Assembly: GCA_023415635.1 (NCBI GenBank)
Contig: JAEZJV010000061.1
Location: forward strand, 59,515-123,514
Direction of reading: 5' to 3'
Source of the DNA: Bacillota bacterium
GTDB taxonomy: Bacteria > Bacillota > Clostridia > Lachnospirales > Lachnospiraceae
DNA length: 64,000 nt
The position numbers and the translations under genes are program-made. A model generated the notes under the pieces. The model was not told the origin of the DNA and did no database searches. It saw only the letters and a list, made by a program, of their open reading frames with translations. This document shows, in pieces, positions 17,401-27,020 of this stretch. Each line of letters begins with the position of its first letter. Position 1 is the stretch's first letter.

Positions 17401-18903
17401 CTACTGCAGGCTGAAACGAATTACATTCCAGGAGTGCTTCGGTAAGACAGCAATAGCCTCTTCTGCTAAAATCGTTGTAGCTCCGTTCTTATGCGGTTCT
17501 ACAATATTGGGTTCCTTTGCTGAATTGACTGCCTTCAGATCCTCATGCTCCAGTATGATATGCTCAAGCACGGAGGCCTTCGGAAATTGTCTCAAATCAA
17601 CGGATAACTCTATTCTCTCCTCCAAGGAACGATTTACTGCAAAAACAGTAAGCTCCTTCGTCTCTTCGTTCAGAACCGCAACAGTTTCAACATAAGGTAC
17701 CTTTTTGATCTTATTGGAATCATAGGTCTCACAGCTTACCACCGGAGTCAGTACTGAACCTCTTCCGAAATTAGAGGCATGCATGAAGGGGTAGAAGATC
17801 GGTTGAACCCAGGCAGGGCCATCATTCTCTGTCATTATCGGTGCTATTACATTTACTAACTGTGCCAGACAAGCCATCTTCACACGGTCGCAGTTCTTCA
17901 GCAGGGTGATCAGAAGGCACCCTACTACCAGCGCGTCCTCGAAGGTATAAATATCCTCCAGCTGATGCGGGGCTTTCTGCCAACGCTCCAGCTTCTTGTC
18001 AGCTTCATTGCTGTGGAACCAGACATTCCATTCATCAAAGGACAGGTTTATTGTCTTATCGGAATGCTTCACAGCTTTTACATAATCACAAATAGCAGTA
18101 ACTGATTTGATGAATTTATCCATATCCAGAGAGCACGCCAGGAAGGAGGGTGTATCGTTATCCGCATTCCCGTAATAGCTGTGAAGCGAGATATAATCCA
18201 CATAATCGTAAGTATGCTCTAGTACAGTTGCCTCCCACTTACCGAAGGTAGGCATCCATAACCCTGAGCTTCCGCAGGCAACCAGTTCAATACTCGGATC
18301 CAACTCCTTCATCACCTTGGCAGTCTCACAGGCAACCCGGCCGTATTCCTCGGCGGTTTTGGCACAAATCTGCCAGGGGCCGTCCATCTCATTGCCCAAG
18401 CACCAGACCTTAATGTTGAAGGGTTCCTCAAAGCCATTGGCACGACGCATATCGCTGTAATAGGTTCCCTTCGGGAAATTACAGTATTCCAGCAGCTGAC
18501 GTGCTTCCTCCGGACCTCTGGTGCCTAAATTCACTGCCTGCATTACACTGCTGCCGGCACGCTTTGCCCACTCCTGGAACTCATCAATACCAACCTCGTT
18601 CGTCTCTATGGTATGCCAGGCAAGCTCGGGTCTTTTCGGCCTTTTGCTCTGCTCACCTGTTCCATCCTCCCAGCAGTATCCAGAGACAAAATTACCTCCC
18701 GGATAACGAATGATCGGTACATTAAGCTTCTTCACCAGCTCCATGACATCTCTCCGAAAGCCTTTATCATCGGCTGTCGGATGAGTTGGCTCGTAAATTC
18801 CGTTATAGACTGCTCTTCCCAGCTGTTCAACGAAGGACCCATAAAGTCTTTCATCTACTTCTCCTGTCATAAAATCCTTATTCAAAATTAGTCTTGCCTT
18901 CAT
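17401..18903 (-). CDS. Alpha-L-arabinofuranosidase, GH51
   Basis: Releases L-arabinose from arabinoxylan or arabinan oligosaccharides. About 500 residues without a signal peptide, so intracellular, as usual for GH51. Acid/base Glu172 in WCLGNEMDG and nucleophile Glu291 in SFDEWNVWF are both present, and RYPGGNFVSGY near 75 is the substrate-binding loop. The frame extends to GTG 18927, which overlaps the ribosome binding site GAAAGGA; ATG 18903 is the start. A divergent AraC-type regulator gene (19082) lies 178 bases away and probably controls it. Its product would feed the ara operon at 40682-44533. Confidence 0.95.
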   Translation of the reverse strand: MKARLILNKDFMTGEVDERLYGSFVEQLGRAVYNGIYEPTHPTADDKGFRRDVMELVKKLNVPIIRYPGGNFVSGYCWEDGTGEQSKRPKRPELAWHTIETNEVGIDEFQEWAKRAGSSVMQAVNLGTRGPEEARQLLEYCNFPKGTYYSDMRRANGFEEPFNIKVWCLGNEMDGPWQICAKTAEEYGRVACETAKVMKELDPSIELVACGSSGLWMPTFGKWEATVLEHTYDYVDYISLHSYYGNADNDTPSFLACSLDMDKFIKSVTAICDYVKAVKHSDKTINLSFDEWNVWFHSNEADKKLERWQKAPHQLEDIYTFEDALVVGCLLITLLKNCDRVKMACLAQLVNVIAPIMTENDGPAWVQPIFYPFMHASNFGRGSVLTPVVSCETYDSNKIKKVPYVETVAVLNEETKELTVFAVNRSLEERIELSVDLRQFPKASVLEHIILEHEDLKAVNSAKEPNIVEPHKNGATTILAEEAIAVLPKHSWNVIRFSLQ

Positions 18904-18997
18904 TTTATCGTTCGTCCTTTCTGTCACTCCAAATGATTATATTGATTATATCCCATAATAATACTACTATGATGTTTTGTGCTTTTACCTTAACATA

Positions 18998-19027
18998 TTG
19001 ACACTTAGTTTTACAATGATATATGAT
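18998..19027 (+). promoter_or_regulatory. Promoter of the AraC-type regulator next to GH51
   Basis: TTGACA, 18-bp spacer, TATGAT, 55 bases before the GTG start. On the opposite strand the GH51 gene has TATAAT boxes but no good -35, which fits activator-dependent transcription. Confidence 0.6.
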
Positions 19028-19081
19028 GTTTTTAGACTGATGAATCCTGCTTTTAATTATTGTAAAAAAGGGAGGTACTCC

Positions 19082-19852
19082 GTGAAGATCAATGTAATCG
19101 GTATTAACTATACACACAGCAGTAAATTCTCGATCAACCGTCCCAACGGTTCTGGTGATTATCTGCTACTCAACCTAAAAACTCCTGCCATTCTACAGCT
19201 TGAAGGCAGAGAGGTAATGGCCGAAAAGAATTCGGTAGTAATATTTAAGAAGGGAACTCCACAGATTTATCGGGCAAAAGAGGGAACCTATTCCAATGAT
19301 TACATCCATTTCGATATGGATGGAGAACGTGAAATAAAAGCGCTGCCCTTTGACACCATACTTTCCCTGCCTTCCAATAAGGAAGTCAGTAAATTGATCA
19401 AGGAGCTGTATCTGGAATATATATCGAATAATTCCCTACGGGAGGAATCCATGGAACTACTGATGCGTCTTTTGTTTGTAAAGGTCTATGAGCTGGCCGC
19501 TTTTCCTTCCTCTGATATGAGTATGTACGGATATATTGATTCGCTGTTAAATCTTAGATCCATGATTTATCGACATCCCGAAGAAAAATGGACCGTCGCA
19601 AGGATGGCAAATCAATTGAGCCTAAGTCTTTCCCATTTTCAGAGACTATATCGTCAGACCTTTCGTGTGACCTGCAACTCTGATGTGATCCAAAGTAAGC
19701 TTCAATATGCGAAAACAGCTTTAACTGCCACCAGCGATACTGTGAGGGAAATAGCCTCTCAGTGCGGTTATGAGAATGAAGAACACTTTATGCGCCAGTT
19801 CAAGAAGGAGGTTGGTATGACCCCAACCCAGTACCGGCAGAAAATGAAGTAG
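19082..19852 (+). CDS. AraC-family transcriptional regulator
   Basis: About 256 residues: N-terminal cupin-like sensor (1-140) and C-terminal double helix-turn-helix (about 155-255), with WTVARMANQLSLSLSHFQRLYR for the first helix-turn-helix and ASQCGYENEEHFMRQFKKEVGMTP for the second (quoted as partial motifs: SLSHFQRLYR, EEHFMRQFKK). The frame is open from 18977, but GGGAGGT at 19071-19076 points to GTG 19082. It diverges from the GH51 gene and is probably its pentose- or oligosaccharide-responsive activator. It converges tightly with the ThrE-type genes, 14 bases away. Confidence 0.88.
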   Translation: MKINVIGINYTHSSKFSINRPNGSGDYLLLNLKTPAILQLEGREVMAEKNSVVIFKKGTPQIYRAKEGTYSNDYIHFDMDGEREIKALPFDTILSLPSNKEVSKLIKELYLEYISNNSLREESMELLMRLLFVKVYELAAFPSSDMSMYGYIDSLLNLRSMIYRHPEEKWTVARMANQLSLSLSHFQRLYRQTFRVTCNSDVIQSKLQYAKTALTATSDTVREIASQCGYENEEHFMRQFKKEVGMTPTQYRQKMK

Positions 19853-19866
19853 AGGAATTCGCCTTC

Positions 19867-20286
19867 TCAGCTTTTTGTTCTTTTCCTAAAGAATGTATCA
19901 ATGATAAAGATGCCCAGTGCGATTGCACCTGCAATCTGGAGCGTCTCGAAAAAGTAATAGGTAGTAGATCCTGTATTACCGTCTACGATACTTCTGACGA
20001 TTTTATACATACCTGCACCCGGTACAAAGGGAATTACCCCTGGGATCAGGAACATAGTAACAGGTGACTTATAGACCCGTGCAAGGATATGTGAAATCAA
20101 AGCCACTATCAAGGTAGCTGTCAAAGTAGCAAGAATTTTATCCGATAAAAATTCCAGGCTGATCAGATAGATGAACCAGCCGAGACTTCCCGTTGCACCA
20201 GCATGTAGTAAAAATTTTCTCGGTAGATAAAATAATATGGCAAAAGCCGCCGTAGCAAAAAATGCACTTATTCCCTGTATCAGCAT
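19867..20286 (-). CDS. Threonine/serine exporter, small subunit (YjjB/DUF3815-like)
   Basis: 139-residue hydrophobic protein with about four membrane spans, equal to the C-terminal half of ThrE. Its start overlaps the end of the preceding gene region by design: the upstream subunit stop (20288-20290) is one base away, so translation is coupled. Together the two halves form the split ThrE exporter, which in corynebacteria and Escherichia coli exports threonine, serine or succinate. Substrate here is unproven. Confidence 0.85.
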   Translation of the reverse strand: MLIQGISAFFATAAFAILFYLPRKFLLHAGATGSLGWFIYLISLEFLSDKILATLTATLIVALISHILARVYKSPVTMFLIPGVIPFVPGAGMYKIVRSIVDGNTGSTTYYFFETLQIAGAIALGIFIIDTFFRKRTKS

Positions 20287-20287
20287 A

Positions 20288-21055
20288 TCACATTATCCCT
20301 TCCATAAATTTAAACAGACCTATTCCGAGACCCACTCCAACTGCGATTCCCAGGGATATGACAAAGGCCTCCAAAGCTCTCGTGGTTCCTGAGTTATAAT
20401 CTCCCTGCAATGTATCCCGTATCGCATTTGTAATCGGTACACCCGGAACCAGGGGCATGATAGATCCAATGATAATCAGGTTCTGGTTAGTACCGGTAAA
20501 GTATTTGGTACATGTCATCGTCAGGAATGCCAGCACAAAGCATTTCACCATATCTACAATGAAGGCACTGCCCACCTTATTTTCTGAAAGCTTTCCGATC
20601 AGTACTAGAAATACTCCATTCAGACAGGCAATTACACAGTCCATTAAGGACCCTCCGAACAGTCCTACAAATCCTGCCATGGAAATCAGGGTCGCTGCTG
20701 CGATAATCGAACCGGAATAGTATGATTTATTTCGGATTTCCTCAAGACACCGGATTGCATCCTCCGGTTTCATACATCGGTTACATATATTTCGGGATAT
20801 CTGATTCACATCATTAATCCTGCTAAGGTTCGTGGATCTGTTGCGAATTCTTTTTACACCGGTAATCGGTTCAATACTGGGATCGGATAAGGTTGCTATG
20901 ATTCCTGTAGTCGTAGCATAAACCTCCACCGATTGCAGACCGGAGGATTTTAGTATTCTCGTCATCGTATCCTCAATACGGTAGGTCTCTGCACCGCTCT
21001 GGGCCATGATTTCACCAGCAAGCATTGCCGTTCTGAATAAAGTCTGATCGCTCAT
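20288..21055 (-). CDS. Threonine/serine exporter, large subunit (YjjP/DUF1212-like)
   Basis: 255 residues. An N-terminal cytoplasmic domain with the family pattern AGEIMAQSGAETYRIEDTM (residues 14-32) is followed by about five membrane spans. This is the N-terminal half of ThrE. AGAAGGT precedes ATG by 5 bases. It is co-transcribed with the small subunit immediately downstream. Promoter not clearly defined in the 162 bases shared with the divergent MFS gene. Confidence 0.87.
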   Translation of the reverse strand: MSDQTLFRTAMLAGEIMAQSGAETYRIEDTMTRILKSSGLQSVEVYATTTGIIATLSDPSIEPITGVKRIRNRSTNLSRINDVNQISRNICNRCMKPEDAIRCLEEIRNKSYYSGSIIAAATLISMAGFVGLFGGSLMDCVIACLNGVFLVLIGKLSENKVGSAFIVDMVKCFVLAFLTMTCTKYFTGTNQNLIIIGSIMPLVPGVPITNAIRDTLQGDYNSGTTRALEAFVISLGIAVGVGLGIGLFKFMEGIM

Positions 21056-21217
21056 TTTATACCTTCTCCCGGGATGTTTTAGTACTGATTACATATATAA
21101 TTTATTTTACCATGATTTTGTTCCTACATCACTAAATATTTTGCTTTTCTTTTGTACTGATATCATGTAATATAGTTTCTACTTATAACGTTTTCGTATA
21201 AAGGAGTTTCTGATACC

Positions 21218-22420
21218 ATGATGTTTCTTAGAAACAAAAGAATTGGCCTACAGCTGTTTTTAATCAATGCCTTTGTCTTTATACCGGCCGCACAATATAC
21301 TCCCTTTTTAAGTGCATACTTTACCAAAGCAGGAATCAGTGCTCTTGAGATAGGAATTTTACTTACCATCGGACCAATCGTATCAATTTTTATACAGCCC
21401 CTCTGGGCATATATCAGTGACAGGACAGGGAAGCGTAAGCTTGTCCTTTGCATCGCTGTACTTGGATCAGCTTTATCCCTCCTGAGCTATTATATTGGTG
21501 AGACCTTTCTTACCTTCTTTTTGGCGGCTCTGCTGTTGGCCGTCTTCGTTACCTCCATCATACCGCTCAATGATGCGAATACTTTACATATTGCGTATAA
21601 GAATGGACTTGATTTTTCAAAAATCAGGATGGGTGGAACCATAGGCTATTCCATCACGGTTATCTTTGCAGGAGTAATCGTAAAAAGCAATCCCTCCCTC
21701 GGATTTCTTATGGGATCCATCGGATATTTTGTTTTATTCCTGCTGATTACCAGACTCCCTAAGGAAGACATTACGGATTATCCTCCCGCTAAGGTTAAGC
21801 AGGAAGCTGCCGGGCTTAAGAGACGACAATCTCTTCTTCAAATTTTCGAGTCCAAGGAGATTTATTTTATCCTTGCCTTCGCCTTTATCAATCAGATGGG
21901 CTTAAGCTTTAATTATAACTTCCTTGGAGTATATATGCTGAAACTGGGCATGGCGGAAGGCACCATGGGCTTAATTAACTGCATCTCTGCCTTAAGCGAG
22001 CTTCCCGTATTATTCCTGATCAATTATTTGTTAAAAAAATTAAGTTTGATGAAGATATCATTGATTGCCTGCCTCCTTCTTGGCCTGCGTATCCTGATGG
22101 TAACCGGAGGCACCCTTCCCTATCTCATTCTGTCCTCTGTCTTTCACGGTATGACCTATATGACCGTTTACTTTAGCAGCGCCGTATATATCAGTAAAAA
22201 TGTCAAAAAAGAAAACCTGTCCAAGGGACAGAGTCTTCTGACAATAATGCAAGCCGGACTGGCAAGCATCACAGGTAATATTGTTGGTGGCTTTCTTGTA
22301 GACAAACTGGGTCTAAAGTCTTCCTATATTATTATGGCTTCTTCGGTCATGATTGTAGCAGGACTCATTGCCCTGCTGCAATTCCTCTATGAAAGAAAGC
22401 AAAATGTCCGTATCAGCTAA
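21218..22420 (+). CDS. MFS transporter (LacY/PPP-like)
   Basis: 400 residues, about 12 membrane spans, with the MFS loop motif DRTGKRKL near residue 70 after the second span. The N-terminal FIPAAQYTPFLSAYFTKAGIS resembles the MFS_1-like/LacY-nucleoside symporter group, used for sugars, nucleosides or phenylpropionate. The start has AAGGAG 11 bases before the first ATG (or 14 before a second ATG). Single-gene unit with its own terminator. Substrate not identifiable. Confidence 0.84.
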   Translation: MMFLRNKRIGLQLFLINAFVFIPAAQYTPFLSAYFTKAGISALEIGILLTIGPIVSIFIQPLWAYISDRTGKRKLVLCIAVLGSALSLLSYYIGETFLTFFLAALLLAVFVTSIIPLNDANTLHIAYKNGLDFSKIRMGGTIGYSITVIFAGVIVKSNPSLGFLMGSIGYFVLFLLITRLPKEDITDYPPAKVKQEAAGLKRRQSLLQIFESKEIYFILAFAFINQMGLSFNYNFLGVYMLKLGMAEGTMGLINCISALSELPVLFLINYLLKKLSLMKISLIACLLLGLRILMVTGGTLPYLILSSVFHGMTYMTVYFSSAVYISKNVKKENLSKGQSLLTIMQAGLASITGNIVGGFLVDKLGLKSSYIIMASSVMIVAGLIALLQFLYERKQNVRIS

Positions 22421-22461
22421 TCACTTTGCCTTCCTCCATCGTAAAAATTGATATACATAAG

Positions 22462-22495
22462 AAGAGCCTCTTAAGAGTGATCTTAAGGGGCTCTT
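22462..22495. terminator. Bidirectional terminator
   Basis: 14-bp stem (AAGAGCCTCTTAAG / CTTAAGGGGCTCTT, one T-G pair) between the converging MFS and HPr-like genes. Confidence 0.8.
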
Positions 22496-22512
22496 ACTAT
22501 TTGATTATTATT

Positions 22513-22749
22513 TTACCCACCTTTATACATGAAATTAATCAGCCTCTGCACATCTTCGTTCTCATAGGCTACCAGCTCCAGTTCGTCAATCTTGCCGTCT
22601 GAGAATACATTTGCCAGCGCAACATATTGTGAAAGCTTGGATTTCAAATTCAGTCTGTCGCCTTCATTTGTAACCAGCTCCACCTTACCCGAGCAAGCGT
22701 CAATAACCTTAAAAAAAGCATCGATATTAGTTATATTCGTTACCTTCAT
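22513..22749 (-). CDS. Small HPr-like protein without catalytic His
   Basis: 78 residues with AGGAGAGG before the ATG. The pattern RLNLKSKLSQYVALANVFSDG followed by ELELVAYENEDVQRLINFM resembles the second half of HPr phosphocarrier proteins (NLKSIM...G...I.I.A.G.DE..A...L). At the place of the phospho-His region the sequence is IDACSGKVELV, without His or the regulatory Ser context. It may be a degenerate HPr-fold protein of unknown function, as occurs in Lachnospiraceae. The assignment rests on pattern only. Confidence 0.6.
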   Translation of the reverse strand: MKVTNITNIDAFFKVIDACSGKVELVTNEGDRLNLKSKLSQYVALANVFSDGKIDELELVAYENEDVQRLINFMYKGG

Positions 22750-22849
22750 AGCTTCCTCTCCTTAAATGAAATGTAGTAGTAGTAATTAACGACAAGATAA
22801 TTATAGCAAATATACCGATTCCTGGCTATATTTTTTTCTGCAAACATTG

Positions 22850-24721
22850 TTATTCCAGTTCGAAAGCCCCGGTATAGAGCTGATAATACCTTCCTTTTTC
22901 ATCGATTAGCTTCTCATGGCTGCCGCGCTCGATGATCCTTCCTAATTCCAGTACAATGATGGCATCGGAATTCTGCACTGTGGATAAGCGATGGGCGATA
23001 ACAAAAACGGTTCGTCCTTTCATCAGGCTGTCCATTCCACGCTGCACAATTGCCTCCGTTCGAGTATCAATGCTTGAAGTAGCTTCATCCAAAATCATGA
23101 CTGGCGGGTCTGCCACTGCTGCCCTTGCGATGGATAATAGCTGCTTCTGTCCTTGTGACAGACTTGCCCCGTCACCGGAAAGATCCGTATCATAGCCCTG
23201 AGGAAGACGCATAATGAAATCATGCGCATTCGCAATCTTAGCTGCTTCCCGAATTTCTTCCTCTGTTGCATCCAGCTTGCCATAGCGGATATTCTCCTTG
23301 ACGGTACCGCTAAAAAGGCTGGTGTCCTGTAAAACAATCCCAAGAGATCGTCGTAAATCGGCTTTCTTGATCTTGTTAATATTAATTCCGTCATATCGTA
23401 TTTTACCATCAGCAATATCATAAAACCGATTGATTAAGTTGGTAATCGTTGTTTTTCCTGCTCCGGTCGCTCCTACAAAGGCTATTTTTTCTCCTGGCTG
23501 TGCATAGAGACTAATCTCATGCAATACATTTTTTCCCTCTTCATATGCGAAATCCACATCAAAGAAGCGGACATCACCGGTCAGTCTGGTATAGGTTATC
23601 GTATAATCTGAATGAGGATGCTTCCAAGCCCAGATACCGGTGTGCTCTACGGTTTCTACCAACTGCCCGCCTTCCATTCTGGCATTGACCAGCGTCACAT
23701 ACCCCTCATCCTGCTCCGGTTCCTCGTCCATCAATGCAAAAATTCGTTCCGCCCCCGCCAAAGCCATGACAATGGAGTTAATCTGCTGGGAGACCTGGCT
23801 GACAGGCATCGTGAAGCTCTTGCTTAATTGCAGAAAGGCAGCAATCACACCCAGAGTCAGACCGCCGATCCCATTGATGGCAAGAATTCCACCAACCAGT
23901 GCAACCATCACATATAGAAGATTTCCTATGTTTCCCATGACAGGCATAAGGATATTAGCATACCGGTTAGCCTGTGCTGTATTGGTACGCAGGTCTTCAT
24001 TCAAGGCATCAAACTGCTCTTTGGACCTTTCTTCATGGCAGAACACCTTGACTACCTTCTGTCCGTGAATCATTTCTTCAATATAGCCATTCATCCTTCC
24101 AAGCGCTTCCTGCTGGTTTCTGAAGTAAGAACCGCATCTGCCGGTTATCAGCTTGGCAACCCGCAGCATCACAAAAACAGTCACTAGCACAAGAGCCGTT
24201 AAATAGACACTTGTGGTAATCATAACGATGAAAACAAATACGATGGAAATGATGGAGGAAAAGGTCTGTGGGATACTCTGGGACAGCATCATTCTCAGGG
24301 TATCCGTATCATTGGTGAAACGGCTCATGATATCTCCATGGGCATGCGTATCGAAATATTTGATAGGAAGCTTTTGCATCTTACAAAACATTTCATCACG
24401 GATTTTCTTCTGAACACCCTGTGAGATCACTACCATGAGGCGGTTATAGAAAAAGGTTGCCAAGATACCCGCAGCATAAATACATGCCATGATCATAAGA
24501 GCACGTATCAGACCGCCAAACTGTGGATTCTCTGCTGCCATTAGGGGTTCAATATAATCATCTATAAGAATCTGTATAAACTTTGAACCCAGTACACCTG
24601 CCAATGCACTGATAACGATACAGATTAGTACCAGAGAAAAGGTAAGCTTATATCCGTTCCAAAGATAAGCCAGCAGCCGTCTGATAGTCAGCTTGTTTAC
24701 TCTTTTATTCTTGTACGGCAT
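22850..24721 (-). CDS. Heterodimeric ABC exporter subunit, catalytically competent half
   Basis: 623-residue half transporter: six membrane spans in residues about 20-320 and a nucleotide-binding domain from about 385. Walker A GATGAGKTT, Walker B VMILDEATSSID with catalytic Glu, and H-loop VIAHRLST are intact, while the signature is altered to SLSQGQKQ. Paired with the degenerate partner upstream (stop overlaps this start by 17 bases), it forms an asymmetric exporter of the TM287/288 or BmrCD type, commonly for drugs or lipophilic compounds. An insertion of about 45 residues between the membrane part and the NBD (near 335-380) carries EHTGIWAWKHPHSDY and is typical of this subgroup. Confidence 0.92.
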   Translation of the reverse strand: MPYKNKRVNKLTIRRLLAYLWNGYKLTFSLVLICIVISALAGVLGSKFIQILIDDYIEPLMAAENPQFGGLIRALMIMACIYAAGILATFFYNRLMVVISQGVQKKIRDEMFCKMQKLPIKYFDTHAHGDIMSRFTNDTDTLRMMLSQSIPQTFSSIISIVFVFIVMITTSVYLTALVLVTVFVMLRVAKLITGRCGSYFRNQQEALGRMNGYIEEMIHGQKVVKVFCHEERSKEQFDALNEDLRTNTAQANRYANILMPVMGNIGNLLYVMVALVGGILAINGIGGLTLGVIAAFLQLSKSFTMPVSQVSQQINSIVMALAGAERIFALMDEEPEQDEGYVTLVNARMEGGQLVETVEHTGIWAWKHPHSDYTITYTRLTGDVRFFDVDFAYEEGKNVLHEISLYAQPGEKIAFVGATGAGKTTITNLINRFYDIADGKIRYDGININKIKKADLRRSLGIVLQDTSLFSGTVKENIRYGKLDATEEEIREAAKIANAHDFIMRLPQGYDTDLSGDGASLSQGQKQLLSIARAAVADPPVMILDEATSSIDTRTEAIVQRGMDSLMKGRTVFVIAHRLSTVQNSDAIIVLELGRIIERGSHEKLIDEKGRYYQLYTGAFELE

Positions 24722-26447
24722 GTCGTTCCTCTCCCTTCACCTGAGAATTATACACTTCCTGATAGATCGGATTACTCTTCAGTAATTCCTCATGGGTACC
24801 GATGGCATTTATTTTACCATTATCCAAGACAATAATCTTATCCGCTTGGTCAATTGAAGAGATGCGCTGGGCGATGATAAGCTTGGTCGTATCCGGTATC
24901 TCCTCTCTGAATGCCTTACGGATCATCGCATCTGTCTTGGTGTCCACGGCACTGGTGGAATCATCCAGTATCAATATCTTCGGTTTTTTCAAAAGTGCTC
25001 TGGCAATACACAGACGCTGTTTCTGACCACCCGAAACATTTGCCCCTCCCTGTTCGATGTAGGTATCATACCCGAGTGGAAAGCTCCGGATGAATTCGTC
25101 GGCCTGAGCAAGACGACATACCCGGATCATCTCTTCTTCGTCAGCATTCTCATTACCCCAGCTTAAATTCTCCTTAATGGTACCGGAAAAGAGAACATTC
25201 TTCTGAAGCACCATGGCGACCTCATTCCGAAGTGTTTTGACATCATAATCACGAACATCTACTCCACCTACCCGAATGCTCCCTTCCGTAACATCATATA
25301 GCCTTGGGATGAGCTGTACCAGACTGGTCTTCGAGCTGCCGGTTCCTCCAATAATTCCTACTGTTTCTCCTGATTTGATATCTATATTAATATCACTTAA
25401 GCATAGTTTATTTCTATCCTTTGCATAGCTAAAGCTGACCTGATCAAAGGTAATACTGCCACTCTTAACCTCTCTCACCGGATTCATGTTATTATGTATA
25501 TCACTTTGCTCATCAAGAATTTCTACAATTCTTTCAGCAGAAGCCCTTGAAATTGTTATCATCACAAATACCATGGACAGCATCATAAGGCTTATCAAAA
25601 TCTGCATGACATAGGTAATAAGGCTGGCTAGTTCCCCTGTTGTCATAGTGCCTGCTACGATCATTTTAGCAGCAAACCAGGATAACAAAAGCATACAGGT
25701 ATATACCGAGGTCTGCATCAGGGGACTATTAAAGGCAAGTATTTTTTCAGCCTTGGAGAAGTCCCGAAATATACTTTCTGATACCTTCTTGAATTTATCC
25801 GCTTCATAATCTTCTCGAACAAAGGACTTTACCACGCGAATTCCACGTAGATTCTCCTGAACGACATTATTCAGTTTATCGTAGGTCTTGAAAACACGTT
25901 CAAAGATCGGATGTGCGAACCTGAATACCAGATACAATCCGGTTCCAAGAAAAGGGATTACTGCCAGAAAAATCAGGGAAAGCTTCCGGTTTATGGAGAA
26001 GGCCATAATCAAAGAAAAGGTCATCATAATCGGAGCCCTAACGGCAACACGAATGATCATCTGAAAGGAATTTTGAACATTCGTTACGTCCGTTGTCAAT
26101 CTGGTTACGATACTCGCTGTAGAAAATCTATCGATGTTGGCGAAGGAATAATCCTGCACCTTATAAAACATAGCTTTACGCAGGTTCTTGGAAAAGCCTG
26201 AGGAAGCATTGGCCGCAAACCAGCCAGAGCCTGTCCCAAAGCTCATGGACAGTATTCCTAAGCAAATCAGAATAATGCCATATCTCACAATAATCTTCAT
26301 ATTTCCCTGATTGATGCCCAAATCAATTAAATCCGCCATCAGAAGAGGAATAAATACCTCAATCACTACTTCCAAAGTCACAAGTATAGGTGCAAGCATC
26401 GATTCTTTTTTATACTCACCGATACATCCTGCCAGTTTCTTTATCAT
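24705..26447 (-). CDS. Heterodimeric ABC exporter subunit, degenerate ATPase half
   Basis: 580-residue half transporter with six spans and an NBD from about 330. Walker A is GGTGSSKTS and the signature VSGGQKQR is canonical, but the residue after Walker B is Asp (ILILDDSTSAVD) instead of Glu and the H-loop His is Gln (IIAQRISS). These are the hallmark changes of the non-catalytic site in heterodimeric exporters. The frame is open to GTG 26483, but GGAGGA at 26457-26462 selects ATG 26447. Encoded between the MarR gene and the competent subunit in one operon. Confidence 0.92.
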   Translation of the reverse strand: MIKKLAGCIGEYKKESMLAPILVTLEVVIEVFIPLLMADLIDLGINQGNMKIIVRYGIILICLGILSMSFGTGSGWFAANASSGFSKNLRKAMFYKVQDYSFANIDRFSTASIVTRLTTDVTNVQNSFQMIIRVAVRAPIMMTFSLIMAFSINRKLSLIFLAVIPFLGTGLYLVFRFAHPIFERVFKTYDKLNNVVQENLRGIRVVKSFVREDYEADKFKKVSESIFRDFSKAEKILAFNSPLMQTSVYTCMLLLSWFAAKMIVAGTMTTGELASLITYVMQILISLMMLSMVFVMITISRASAERIVEILDEQSDIHNNMNPVREVKSGSITFDQVSFSYAKDRNKLCLSDINIDIKSGETVGIIGGTGSSKTSLVQLIPRLYDVTEGSIRVGGVDVRDYDVKTLRNEVAMVLQKNVLFSGTIKENLSWGNENADEEEMIRVCRLAQADEFIRSFPLGYDTYIEQGGANVSGGQKQRLCIARALLKKPKILILDDSTSAVDTKTDAMIRKAFREEIPDTTKLIIAQRISSIDQADKIIVLDNGKINAIGTHEELLKSNPIYQEVYNSQVKGEERHAVQE

Positions 26448-26505
26448 ACCAATCCTATCCTCCAATTGCTTATCAAATACCACCCAACGGGTCGGTTATT
26501 TTTCT

Positions 26506-26955
26506 TTACTCTAAATTTTTTCTCATCTTTCTCATCACTGAAAAGAAAACCGTCAGCTCCTCCTTTGTTAAGTCCTTTGCAAGCTGTCTCTCCAGGTTAT
26601 CTAATTCCTTCTGGATTGCCTCATAAATTTCAATTGCTTTCTGAGTCAGTACCAGCTTCTTCAAACGGGCATCATATCCTACCGGCTCGCGCCGGATGAG
26701 ATTATTCTTCTCCATCAGCTGCAGGATTCCCGTTACAGTCGATCTTCGGATTGAGAATTCCGTTTCAATATCACGTTGAAAAATATCCCTTTTATCTCGA
26801 CTATGATACAGATATCTGATAATCCAGCCATGCATTCCCGTCACTTCCTCTGAAAAAACTGCTGAGTTATCAATCCTTCGTTTGATTAAATTTGATAAGG
26901 TCTTAATCTCATACCCTATTTTATCTTTATTAGGTCCAACATGATTATTCCCCAA
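26506..26955 (-). CDS. MarR-family transcriptional repressor
   Basis: 149 residues with a winged helix-turn-helix (about 45-120; the DNA-reading helix includes IETEFSIRRSTVTGILQLM and the wing contains YDARLKKLVLT). The only start with a ribosome binding site is TTG 26955, 10 bases after AAGGAGG. It is the first gene of the exporter operon, and a perfect 14-bp palindrome just downstream of the -10 box marks a likely autoregulatory site. It probably senses a transported toxic compound. Confidence 0.9.
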   Translation of the reverse strand: MGNNHVGPNKDKIGYEIKTLSNLIKRRIDNSAVFSEEVTGMHGWIIRYLYHSRDKRDIFQRDIETEFSIRRSTVTGILQLMEKNNLIRREPVGYDARLKKLVLTQKAIEIYEAIQKELDNLERQLAKDLTKEELTVFFSVMRKMRKNLE

Positions 26956-26978
26956 TCTAAATTATCCTCCTTAAATTT

Positions 26979-26992
26979 GTTAGTGCACTAAC
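26979..26992 (-). promoter_or_regulatory. MarR-type operator
   Basis: Perfect palindrome GTTAGTGCACTAAC directly after the -10 hexamer of the marR-exporter promoter. A bound dimer would block RNA polymerase. Confidence 0.75.
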
Positions 26993-27020
26993 ATTATATC
27001 AAATAAGTACTATTCGTCAA
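26993..27020 (-). promoter_or_regulatory. Promoter of the MarR-exporter operon
   Basis: TTGACG (27020-27015), 16-bp spacer, TATAAT (26998-26993), abutting the operator. Confidence 0.8.

Noticed and set aside
19853..21055. Frameshifted single ThrE gene
   Set aside because: The split into DUF1212 and DUF3815 subunits is a normal arrangement in Firmicutes, and both parts have complete domains.
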